Source of the DNA: Devosia sp. 66-14 | Lineage (GTDB): Bacteria > Pseudomonadota > Alphaproteobacteria > Rhizobiales > Devosiaceae | Direction of reading: 5' to 3' | Length of the DNA stretch: 64,000 bases | Assembly (NCBI GenBank): GCA_001899085.1 | Contig: MKVB01000001.1 | Span: 70,791-134,790 of the forward strand | Shown: positions 36,692-44,059 of the stretch, in pieces | Layout of the letters: each line of letters starts with the position of its first letter | Numbering within the stretch: the stretch's first letter is position 1 | Notes under the pieces: model-generated | Told to the model about the DNA's origin: nothing | Database searches by the model: none | The model's input: the letters and a program-made list of their open reading frames with translations, nothing else | Made by a program: the position numbers and the translations under genes

Positions 36692-37156
36692 TCAGTCCTC
36701 GACCTCGATGATGCCTTCGACCTCGACCGCGGCGCCCAGGGGCAGGGCGGCCATGCCGACGGCGGAACGGGCATGCTTGCCCTTGTCGCCCAGGACGCCG
36801 ACGATGAGGTTCGAGGCGCCGTTGGCGACGAGGTGGTGTTCGGCGAAGTCGGGGGTCGAGGCAACGAACACGGTGAGCTTCAGCACGCGCTTGACCTTGC
36901 TGAGGTCGACGCCCGCCGAGTGGACGATCTGGCTGAGGAAGTTGACCGCGGCGAGCTCGGCGGCATTGCCGCCCTGCACCACGTTCATGGTGTCGCCGAG
37001 CAGGCCCGTCACCACCCCCTCGGCGCCCGAGGAGATCTGGCCGGACACGTAGACGATATTGCCCGTCCGGGTGATCGGCACATAGGTGGCGACCGGCGCT
37101 TTCGGCTGCGGCAGCTCGTAGCCATATTCGCGGAGCTTATCGAGGGGGCTGGTCAT
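36692..37156 (-). CDS. RidA family (YjgF-like) protein
   Basis: 154 residues, longer than RidA proper (about 128), and of the Rid4-7-like subgroup common beside dinB and GDPD genes in Hyphomicrobiales. VYVSGQISSG and LKLTVFVASTPDF are family blocks. The catalytic Arg of true RidA (in the RSAVG position) is kept as HARSAVGMAALPLGAAVEVE. If active it would deaminate reactive enamines to ketones and protect PLP enzymes. Its start overlaps the dinB stop region by 20 bases. Confidence 0.87.
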   Translation of the reverse strand: MTSPLDKLREYGYELPQPKAPVATYVPITRTGNIVYVSGQISSGAEGVVTGLLGDTMNVVQGGNAAELAAVNFLSQIVHSAGVDLSKVKRVLKLTVFVASTPDFAEHHLVANGASNLIVGVLGDKGKHARSAVGMAALPLGAAVEVEGIIEVED

Positions 37157-38465
37157 CCTGGTTCTCTTCGTCTTTGTCTGCGTTGCGGGCGGCGCGAGCC
37201 TTCACCCGGTCATATAGCTTGCCGCGGATCACCGCGTCCCGCCCGAAGCGATCGCGTACACGATCAATGGCGCGTTCCGCAGCGGCCCGCCGGGCGATTC
37301 CCGGCTCGATCAGATCAACCGGATCGATGCCGTCTGCTTCCGAGATGCCGCTCACTCCAATGCCGATCAGGCGGAATGCCGTCCCGTCGATCTCGCGGGC
37401 GAGAAGCTGTACGCCGGTTTCGTAGAGCACGTTGGCAAGCTGTGTCGGGATCATCAATTGCCGGGCCCGGGTGCGCAAGCGAAAACCTGCTGACTTGAGC
37501 TTGAGCGTGACGGTATCGCCGAGGATCGACTTGGACTTGAGCCGCTCGGACAGGCGTTCGCAGAGCGCCAGCAACTCGGTGGAAAGCTCGTCGAACGTCC
37601 TCAAGTCGCTGTTGAAGGTGGTCTCGGCGGAGACCGTCTTCATCTGGTCGTCGGTGGAGATGGCGCGAGCATCCTCGCCACGCGCCAGCCGAGCCAGCCG
37701 CGCCCCGGAATCGCCATAGCGCCGCATCAGCTGCTCGGGCGGCGTCGCCTGCAGCTGGCCGATGGTTTCGAAGCCATCCTTGCGCAGCGTCTCGGCAAAC
37801 ACCTTGCCCACGCCATAGATCAGCGTCACCGGCTGCGGGGCGAGGAACGCGACGGTCTCGGCTTTGCCGATCACCGCGAAGCCACGTGGCTTGTCGAGGT
37901 CCGAGGCGACCTTGGCGAGGAACTTGTTGTGGCTGAGCCCGATCGAGATGGTGACGCCGACCTGCTGCTCGACGCGGCTGGCGAAGCGGGCGAGCACCAC
38001 GGCCGGCTTGGCCCGGTGCAGCGCCTCCGTCCCGGTCAGGTCGAGGAAGGCCTCGTCGATCGACAGCGGCTCGACCAGTGGTGTCAACTCGTCCATCAGC
38101 GTGCGGATCTGGCGGCTGACGCCGACATATTTTGCCATGTTGGGCGGAATGACCACCGCGCGCGGGCAGAGTTCCATGGCACGGAACATCGGCATGGCGG
38201 AGCGGACGCCGTATTGCCGGGCGATGTAGCAGCAGGTGGAGACGACGCCGCGCACGCCGCCGCCGATGATCAGCGGCTTGTCGACGAGGCTCGGGTCATC
38301 GCGCTTCTCGATCGAGGCATAGAACGCGTCGCAGTCCACATGCGCGATGCTGAGCGCGCCCAGTTCCTCATGCGCCTTGATCCTGGGCGAGCCGCAGGCG
38401 CGACAGCGGGTCGGGGCCTCGAAGGCCTCGACCGTCGCCGAGCAGTCGCGGCAGATCGCCAGCAT
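37137..38465 (-). CDS. dinB: DNA polymerase IV with N-terminal zinc-ribbon
   Basis: 442-residue Y-family translesion polymerase. Residues 5-22 carry two Cys pairs (CRDC and CRAC), an N-terminal zinc-ribbon extension seen in alphaproteobacterial DinB. The catalytic core begins [18 protein letters not shown] and continues to [10 protein letters not shown], with the metal-binding Asp-Asp-Glu set complete. [18 protein letters not shown] and the little-finger domain follow. It comes directly after the DUF3572 gene (3 bases) and overlaps ridA by 20. No separate LexA site is seen, since it has no promoter space of its own. Confidence 0.94.
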   Translation of the reverse strand: MLAICRDCSATVEAFEAPTRCRACGSPRIKAHEELGALSIAHVDCDAFYASIEKRDDPSLVDKPLIIGGGVRGVVSTCCYIARQYGVRSAMPMFRAMELCPRAVVIPPNMAKYVGVSRQIRTLMDELTPLVEPLSIDEAFLDLTGTEALHRAKPAVVLARFASRVEQQVGVTISIGLSHNKFLAKVASDLDKPRGFAVIGKAETVAFLAPQPVTLIYGVGKVFAETLRKDGFETIGQLQATPPEQLMRRYGDSGARLARLARGEDARAISTDDQMKTVSAETTFNSDLRTFDELSTELLALCERLSERLKSKSILGDTVTLKLKSAGFRLRTRARQLMIPTQLANVLYETGVQLLAREIDGTAFRLIGIGVSGISEADGIDPVDLIEPGIARRAAAERAIDRVRDRFGRDAVIRGKLYDRVKARAARNADKDEENQDDQPPR

Positions 38466-38468
38466 CGC

Positions 38469-38741
38469 TCATCCCGCCGGGTTGAGGCGGGCCCAGACGC
38501 GCATGAAGTCGTCGGGCTTGAAGCTGTTATTGGCGCTCAGGGCGAGCAACAGCGCCTCGTTACCGGCGAAATAGTCGATCAGGCCGCGGTCGAGGCCGTC
38601 GCCGCCGGCAGCCTTGCGCAGCGCATCGGGGGAGTAGCCCGTCATGGTCATGAATTCGGCGAGCTGCGCCGGGTTCTCCGCCAGGTGGTGCAGGCAGAGA
38701 TCGCCCAGGGTACGCGAGGTAAGTTCGAGGGTTTTGGGCAA
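38469..38741 (-). CDS. DUF3572 family protein
   Basis: About 90 residues of an alphaproteobacterial helical family, with features [36 protein letters not shown] and the end [13 protein letters not shown]. The start is a TTG at 38741 because no ATG or GTG is in frame between it and the divK leader on the other strand. Function unknown. It heads the minus-strand run DUF3572-dinB-ridA-GDPD-DUF482 and is divergent from divK, so the 96-base gap holds both promoters. Confidence 0.75.
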   Translation of the reverse strand: MPKTLELTSRTLGDLCLHHLAENPAQLAEFMTMTGYSPDALRKAAGGDGLDRGLIDYFAGNEALLLALSANNSFKPDDFMRVWARLNPAG

Positions 38742-38837
38742 GGCCGGGGTCTCGTTGGTAAGCGGATTGATGTTACCCCGAACTTCGGGCAGAACACGAG
38801 AGCCCGCCAGCCTCCCGGGGGTGGATTTGAGTCCCGT

Positions 38838-39212
38838 ATGCCCAAGACCGTAATGATCGTCGAAGACAACGAGCTCAACATGAAGCTCTTCAACGATCTG
38901 CTTGAATCGCGCGGATATTCGATCATCCAGACCCGCAACGGACTGGAGGCGCTGGACCTTGCGCGCGCCCACCGGCCCGACCTGATCCTGATGGACATCC
39001 AGTTGCCGGAAGTCTCCGGGCTCGTGGTCACCAAATGGCTCAAGGAAGACGACGAACTGATGTCGATTCCCGTCATTGCGGTGACGGCCTTCGCCATGAA
39101 GGGCGACGAGGAGCGAATCTTGCAGGGCGGCTGCGAGGGCTACATCTCTAAACCCATCTCCGTGCCTCACTTTTTGGAAACCATTGCCCGCTACATTGGA
39201 CCTGCCAGCTAG
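38838..39212 (+). CDS. divK: Single-domain response regulator DivK
   Basis: 124-residue CheY-like receiver with the phospho-acceptor D53 ([13 protein letters not shown]), the acidic pair E9-D10 and the conserved Lys of ISKPIS near residue 105. In alphaproteobacteria DivK controls the DivJ/PleC/DivL/CckA pathway and so CtrA activity. pleD follows 56 bases later, the arrangement known from Caulobacter and most relatives. It is divergent from DUF3572. Both the order and the sequence support the call. Confidence 0.96.
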   Translation: MPKTVMIVEDNELNMKLFNDLLESRGYSIIQTRNGLEALDLARAHRPDLILMDIQLPEVSGLVVTKWLKEDDELMSIPVIAVTAFAMKGDEERILQGGCEGYISKPISVPHFLETIARYIGPAS

Positions 39213-39268
39213 GCTTCGCCACGGCTGGCATTCGGGCAGATTTCCTCAAATCGCGGGGCCTGAGGTCT

Positions 39269-40639
39269 TTGACGGCGCGGGTGCTGATCGTCGACGATAT
39301 TCCAACGAACGTCCGCCTGCTCGAGGCGCGGCTTTCGGCTGAGTATTTCGACGTCGTCACGGCAGCGTCCGGCAAGGACGCGCTGGCGATCTGCGCCGAA
39401 GGCGAAATCGACATCATCCTGCTCGACGTCATGATGCCGGAAATGGACGGCTTCGAGGTCTGTGCGCGGCTGAAGGCCGACCGCCGGACCAGCCATATTC
39501 CGATCCTGATGGTGACCGCGCTCGACCAGCCCTCCGACCGGGTCAGGGGGCTCGAGTCGGGTGCCGACGACTTCCTGACCAAGCCCGTCGATGACGTGCA
39601 GCTGATGGCGCGCGTAAAGAGCCTGGTGCGCCTCAAGGCCCTGACCGACGAGCTGCGGGCGCGTGCCCGCACCGGGCAGGAGATCGCCATCGAGGACGCC
39701 ATGCGGGCGATGGATTCGATCGACCACAATGATGGTCGCATCCTCCTGGTCGATCCTGACCTCCGCCATGCCGAACGGATTCGCGGCTACCTCGAGGCGC
39801 ATAACCGCATCGATATTCTCGCCAACCCGGCGGACGCCGCACTGGCGGTGAGCGGCGGCGATTACGAACTCGCGCTGGTGTCGATGGCACTGGGCGATTT
39901 CGATCCGCTGCGGGTCTGCTCGCAGATGCGGACGGCCGAACAGAGCCGGACCCTTCCCATTATCCTGATCGCTGAAGAGGACGACCGGCCGCGTGTGGTT
40001 CGCGGGCTCGACCTCGGGGTCAACGACTTCATCATGCGGCCGGTCGAGCGCAACGAACTGATGGCGCGGGTGCGCACGCAGATCCGGCGGCAGCGCTACG
40101 CGGTGGAGCTGCGCCAGAGCGTCAACAATACTCTGGCGCTGGCGGTGACCGATGAGCTGACCGGGCTCTATAACCGTCGATATTTCGAGCGGCACCTTTC
40201 GATCCTGCTGCAGAAGGCGCAGCAGCAGGGCCGTGACATGGCGGTGATGCTGATCGACATGGACTACTTCAAGGAAGTCAACGACACCCATGGCCACGAT
40301 ACCGGCGATGCGGTGCTGCGTGAGTTCGCCGATCGATTGCGCCGCAATATCCGCGGCGTCGACCTCGCCTGCCGATTCGGCGGCGAGGAGTTCGTGGTGC
40401 TGATGCCCGACACCGACTCGCGGCAGGCCCAGGGCGTCGCCGAACGGGTACGCGGCGCAGTCGCGGAGAAGGGGTTCGACGCCGGCAATGGGCGTCCGCT
40501 GCCCGTTACCGTTTCGGTCGGCATGGCGCTCAATGAGCATGAGACCGACACCCCGGAGCTGCTGCTCAAGCGTGCCGACGTGGCCCTTTACCGGGCCAAG
40601 CGCGAAGGTCGCAACCGGGTCGTTGTCGACGCCGCCTAG
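39269..40639 (+). CDS. pleD: Response regulator / diguanylate cyclase PleD
   Basis: 456 residues: REC1 with phospho-acceptor D53 (IILLDVMMPEMDG), a degenerate REC2 (about 155-275; ALVSMALGDFD lacks the acceptor Asp, typical of PleD), and a GGDEF domain starting DELTGLYNRRYFERHL. The active motif is GGEEF (RFGGEEF) and the inhibitory site RGVD sits five residues before it, so product inhibition is kept. It makes c-di-GMP at the maturing pole. Start is TTG at 39269 with GAGG five bases upstream. Confidence 0.96.
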   Translation: MTARVLIVDDIPTNVRLLEARLSAEYFDVVTAASGKDALAICAEGEIDIILLDVMMPEMDGFEVCARLKADRRTSHIPILMVTALDQPSDRVRGLESGADDFLTKPVDDVQLMARVKSLVRLKALTDELRARARTGQEIAIEDAMRAMDSIDHNDGRILLVDPDLRHAERIRGYLEAHNRIDILANPADAALAVSGGDYELALVSMALGDFDPLRVCSQMRTAEQSRTLPIILIAEEDDRPRVVRGLDLGVNDFIMRPVERNELMARVRTQIRRQRYAVELRQSVNNTLALAVTDELTGLYNRRYFERHLSILLQKAQQQGRDMAVMLIDMDYFKEVNDTHGHDTGDAVLREFADRLRRNIRGVDLACRFGGEEFVVLMPDTDSRQAQGVAERVRGAVAEKGFDAGNGRPLPVTVSVGMALNEHETDTPELLLKRADVALYRAKREGRNRVVVDAA

Positions 40640-40744
40640 TTGCGAGCAGTCCGATCACGGAATATTAAGGTTAAGGATTAGTAACGTTGTGGGGCGGCTA
40701 TTTGCGCCGACGCCGGAAAGGGTTAAGTTGTCCCCATAGAAATA

Positions 40745-40917
40745 ACGCCGACACTTTCGGTGTCAGCAGTCACCCCTACGGTTCTCCTCAGGTCCGCCGC
40801 AACTCCTGGGTCCGTAGGGAGGCTGGTTCGCAGCGGGCAAGAGTGGCCTCTTCGACATGCCGCCGCGGACCAGCCGCTTCTTCGAACGCCCGTCCCGTAT
40901 ATCGGGGCGGGCGTTTT
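40745..40917 (+). ncRNA. Candidate structured small RNA
   Basis: Four stacked hairpins on the plus strand: GACAC/GTGTC (40750-40764); CCCTACGG/CCGTAGGG (40774-40781 with 40812-40819) enclosing CTCAGG/CCTGGG; a long stem GGCTGGT/ACCAGCC (40821-40875) with inner GCGG/CCGC and AAGAG/CTCTT; and a 13-bp terminator stem followed by TTTT (40885-40917). The size of about 170 bases resembles a trans-acting sRNA. I do not recognise it as 6S, 4.5S, tmRNA or RNase P RNA. The exact 5' end is unknown, and expression is inferred from structure only. Confidence 0.5.
40885..40917 (+). terminator. Rho-independent terminator of the candidate sRNA
   Basis: AACGCCCG/CGGGCGTT plus TCCCG/CGGGG make a 13-bp stem around a TATAT loop, followed by a short T run (TTTT). 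Strong by stem stability. Confidence 0.75.
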
Positions 40918-40963
40918 CCATTCGTGATGTCGATCGCTGTCCCGCGGCCTTGCCGGCCATAAC

Positions 40964-40991
40964 GAAAAACCCCGCGCCGGGGCACGGGGTT
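40964..40991 (-). terminator. Rho-independent terminator of rpmG
   Basis: On the minus strand, AACCCCG pairs with CGGGGTT and is followed by TTT and a C. It begins 28 bases after the rpmG stop. Confidence 0.8.
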
Positions 40992-41018
40992 CTCGGAATT
41001 CCGCTCGGAAGCGCCAGA

Positions 41019-41186
41019 TTATTTGATCTTGGCTTCCTTGAACTCGACGTGCTTGCGCACGACCGGGTCGTACTTCTTGAACGAGAGCTTCTCGGTCTGG
41101 GTACGCGAGTTCTTCTTGGTGACGTAGTAGAAGCCGGTGTCGGCAGTCGACACGAGCTTGATCTTGAGAGATACGGCTTTGGCCAT
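41019..41186 (-). CDS. rpmG: 50S ribosomal protein L33
   Basis: 55 residues, [18 protein letters not shown] then [16 protein letters not shown] and the end [11 protein letters not shown]. It is the zinc-free L33 type (no CxxC), as usual in alphaproteobacteria. A good promoter lies 87 bases upstream and a terminator downstream, so it is a single-gene unit. It closes the conserved topA-rnr-DUF983-rpmG order. Confidence 0.97.
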   Translation of the reverse strand: MAKAVSLKIKLVSTADTGFYYVTKKNSRTQTEKLSFKKYDPVVRKHVEFKEAKIK

Positions 41187-41272
41187 GGTCACATTCCTTG
41201 AAACGGCTTGCCGCGCGCAATCCGCGGGGCTGTGAATTCAACCGGCCAACCGGCCTGTGGAAATTTGGCCGG

Positions 41273-41300
41273 AAACTACGGATTTTCGGGCCGATGTCAA
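41273..41300 (-). promoter_or_regulatory. Probable sigma-70 type promoter of rpmG
   Basis: A perfect TTGACA at 41295-41300 (minus strand), then a 16-base spacer and TAGTTT at 41273-41278 as a weak -10. It is placed 87 bases before the rpmG start. The leader between them carries a CCGG-rich inverted repeat. Confidence 0.55.
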
Positions 41301-41337
41301 GCGGACACTAGGCGGCCCGAAAGCCGCCCGGCGTGGA

Positions 41338-41754
41338 TCAGACGTCACTCTTGGAGGTGTCGCCGCGGGTAGGGTCGAAGCCATACATGTAGTTGGCCCA
41401 CTGCAGCCCGACCACGGCGCCCTTGATCGAGGGAAGCATGATCAGCGGCAGCACGATGGCCGCCGGGATCATCGTCCAGACATAGAGCATCGGATCGACC
41501 GGTCCGCTCATCTCGGCATGCAGCATCCAGCCGACCAGGATATGGCCGACGATGAAGATGGCGATATAGGGCGGGAAATCGTCGGCCCGCGCCGAGCTCA
41601 GCTTCTCGCCGCACTCGCTGCAGCTGTCGTTGATCTTGAGGTAGGAGCGGAACAGCTTGCCCTTGCCGCAGTTCGGGCAGCGGCACATCACGCCATTGCC
41701 GATTGCCTTCCACAGCGAGCGCTGCTCACGCACAAAACCGATCTCGACCGCCAT
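41338..41754 (-). CDS. DUF983 family membrane protein
   Basis: 138 residues: two Cys pairs in CRCPNCGKGKLF and CSECGEKL (zinc ribbon, about residues 24-50), then two hydrophobic segments, IAIFIVGHILVGWML and IPAAIVLPLIMLPSIKG. DUF983 proteins are linked by neighbourhood to rnr and topA across the Hyphomicrobiales. Their function is unknown to me. It follows rnr by two bases and is in the same transcript. Confidence 0.9.
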   Translation of the reverse strand: MAVEIGFVREQRSLWKAIGNGVMCRCPNCGKGKLFRSYLKINDSCSECGEKLSSARADDFPPYIAIFIVGHILVGWMLHAEMSGPVDPMLYVWTMIPAAIVLPLIMLPSIKGAVVGLQWANYMYGFDPTRGDTSKSDV

Positions 41755-41756
41755 CG

Positions 41757-44048
41757 CTATCTCTTTCGTTTGGCGGTCTTGCGATAGGCGCCCGCCTTGC
41801 CTCGTTTGCTAGATGGTCCTTTGCGGCCACGCCCGCCAGATGACGGAACGCCGCGGCTGCCCTCGCTCAGCAACTCGAAGCGCAGCGCCCCGGCGACCGG
41901 CGCGACTTCGAGCAAGCGGACGCTGACATCGTCACCGATCCGGAACGTTTCGCCGGTGCGGTCGCCCACCATGGCCTGCATTTCCTCGACAAAGCGATAA
42001 TAGTCCTGTCCGAGGGTCGAAGCCGGGATGAAACCATCGGCGCCGGTATCCTTGAGTCGCACGAACAGCCCCGAGCGCGTGACGCCCGAGATGCGCCCCT
42101 CGAACCTGGCGTTGATGTGCGCGGCGAGAAACTGCGCCAGCAGCCGGTCGACCGTCTCGCGCTCGGCCAGCATGGCGCGGCGCTCGGTCGACGAGATGTG
42201 CTGCGCGATGCCCGGCAGCTTGATGATTTCGCTCTCGGTCAGCCCGTCCTTGCCCAGGTCGAGCGCGCTGATCAGCGCGCGGTGCACGATCAGGTCGGCA
42301 TAGCGGCGGATCGGCGAGGTGAAGTGGGCGTAACGCTCGAGGTTGAGGCCGAAATGGCCGTAATTCTCGGCGGCATATTCGGCCTGCGCCTGGGTGCGCA
42401 GGATGATCTCGCTGACCTGCTGGATCTTGCCGTCGCTGCGGGCTTTCTCGAGGATGCGGTTGAAATCTGCGGGCCGCACGGCGTCCGATTTCGGCGCCGG
42501 CAGCTGCAGCGAGCCGAGGAAATCGCGCAGCGCCACCAGCTTCTCCTGGCTCGGCGTGTCGTGCACGCGGTAGAGCAGGGCGCTCTTGTGCTTCTCCAGC
42601 GTTTCGGCGGCCGCGACGTTGGCGGCGATCATCATCTCCTCGATCAGCCGGTGCGCGTCGAGCCGCTCGGGAACCTTGACGTCGACGACCATACCGGCCT
42701 TGTCGAGGATGATCTTGCGCTCGGGCAGGTCGAGGTCGAGTGGACCGCGATTGTCGCGCGCCTTCGCCATCGCGCCATAGGCCGCCCAGAGCGGGCGCAG
42801 GATGCTGTCGAGGATCGGCCCGGTCTTGTCGTCCGGCTTGCCGTCGATGGCCGCCTGTGCCTGCTGATAGCTGAGCTTGGCGGCGGAGCGGAACAGCACG
42901 CGGTGGAAACTGTGGCTGCGCTTCTTGCCGTTCTGGTCGAACACCATCCGCACCGCCAGCGACGGGCGGTTCTCGCCCTCGCGCAGCGAACAGAGGTCGT
43001 TCGAGATGCGCTCGGGCAACATCGGCACGACCCGGTCGGGGAAGTACACCGAATTGCCGCGGATATAGGCTTCGCGGTCGAGCGCCGTGCCCGGCCGGAC
43101 ATAGGCCGCGACGTCGGCGATGGCGACGTAGACGAGGTGGCCGCCGGCATTCTTCGGGTCGGTATCGGGCTCGGCGTAGACCGCGTCGTCATGGTCCTTG
43201 GCATCGACCGGGTCGATGGTAACGAGCGGAATGTGCCGCCAGTCCTCGCGGCCCTTGATCGTGGTTTCCTTCGCCTCTTCGGCCTCTTTCGTCACCGAGG
43301 CGGGGAAGCGGTAGGGGATTTCGAGGTTGTGGATGGCGATCATCGAGACCGCCCCCTCAGATTTCGGGTTGCCGATGACGTTGGTCACCTTGGCCTTGGG
43401 GATCATCAGCCGGCCGGTGAGCTTGACTTCGACCTCGACCAGGTCGCCGTCGCGGGCGCTGCCAAGGTCGCCGCCGTCGATGCGCATTTCCTTCTGCTTG
43501 CGATCGACCGGGATCAGCCGTGCTCCGTCCTCGTCCATACGGACGATGCCGATCTGGCCGCGGCGCGGCTTGTCGAGGATATTCATCGCCCGGGCGGTGT
43601 AATCGGGCAGTTCGCCGTCGCCGGCGCTGATCCGCGCCAGAATGCGATCGCCGGGCGCCGGGGCCACGCGGGCGTCCTTCGGCTGCTTCACCGCAACGCG
43701 CGGGCGCTCGCCCTCGTCGTCGTTCCATTGCGCCGGGAAGGCGTGGAGATTGTCGGGGTCGGCATCCGCGGGGATGTCGAGGACGGTGACCGCGGGCAGC
43801 GCGGCGGTCGGCCGGATCTGCTTGCGGGTGCGGGCAATGAAGCCCTCACCCTCCATCTGCTTGAGCAGCACCTTGAACGGGGTGCGCATGTCGCCGTGGA
43901 TGCCGAAATGGCGCGCCAGGTCGCGCTTGCCATCGAGGGTCGGCTGCTGCGCCATCGCTTCGAGGATGGCCTCCCGCGAAGGGAGCTGGCCGACGGCAAA
44001 CTGCCGTGGGCCTTTGGGTGTTGTCTTGGTTTTTGGCGGTTTCGCCAT
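41757..44048 (-). CDS. rnr: Ribonuclease R
   Basis: 763 residues of the RNB 3'-5' exoribonuclease family, acting on structured RNA. An N-terminal winged helix and cold-shock-like domains precede the RNB core, with the metal ligands in VTIDPVDAKDHDDAVY. YARFTSPIRRYADLIVH and the HisAsn site follow (as AHFTSPIRRYADL). An S1 domain (EGRISGVTRSGLFVRL) and a basic tail end it. It is 11 bases after topA. Confidence 0.96.
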   Translation of the reverse strand: MAKPPKTKTTPKGPRQFAVGQLPSREAILEAMAQQPTLDGKRDLARHFGIHGDMRTPFKVLLKQMEGEGFIARTRKQIRPTAALPAVTVLDIPADADPDNLHAFPAQWNDDEGERPRVAVKQPKDARVAPAPGDRILARISAGDGELPDYTARAMNILDKPRRGQIGIVRMDEDGARLIPVDRKQKEMRIDGGDLGSARDGDLVEVEVKLTGRLMIPKAKVTNVIGNPKSEGAVSMIAIHNLEIPYRFPASVTKEAEEAKETTIKGREDWRHIPLVTIDPVDAKDHDDAVYAEPDTDPKNAGGHLVYVAIADVAAYVRPGTALDREAYIRGNSVYFPDRVVPMLPERISNDLCSLREGENRPSLAVRMVFDQNGKKRSHSFHRVLFRSAAKLSYQQAQAAIDGKPDDKTGPILDSILRPLWAAYGAMAKARDNRGPLDLDLPERKIILDKAGMVVDVKVPERLDAHRLIEEMMIAANVAAAETLEKHKSALLYRVHDTPSQEKLVALRDFLGSLQLPAPKSDAVRPADFNRILEKARSDGKIQQVSEIILRTQAQAEYAAENYGHFGLNLERYAHFTSPIRRYADLIVHRALISALDLGKDGLTESEIIKLPGIAQHISSTERRAMLAERETVDRLLAQFLAAHINARFEGRISGVTRSGLFVRLKDTGADGFIPASTLGQDYYRFVEEMQAMVGDRTGETFRIGDDVSVRLLEVAPVAGALRFELLSEGSRGVPSSGGRGRKGPSSKRGKAGAYRKTAKRKR

Positions 44049-44059
44049 TGTCTCTTTCT

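Larger units (their letters stand above)
40640..41018. other. 379-base convergent intergenic region between pleD and rpmG
   Basis: It holds a TTAA-rich stretch (40665-40690), the candidate folded RNA and its terminator (40745-40917), and the rpmG terminator (40964-40991). A TTAA-GGATTAG-TAAC match near 40675 only half fits a CtrA site. No protein-coding frame with a ribosome site was seen. Confidence 0.6.

Noticed and set aside
37137-38465. dinB as ImuB of a mutagenesis cassette
   Set aside because: The catalytic Asp/Glu set is complete and no imuA or dnaE2 gene is adjacent.
40665-40690. TTAA-rich stretch after pleD as a CtrA site
   Set aside because: The second half-site is TAAC at the required spacing and not TTAA, and the nearest downstream gene on that strand is only a candidate RNA.
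40745-40917. Identification of the folded RNA as 6S RNA or 4.5S RNA
   Set aside because: A short GTTCGCA-GCGGGC stretch resembles the 6S 5' region, but it pairs locally instead of with the far end, and there is no open central bubble. The 4.5S signature loop is absent.
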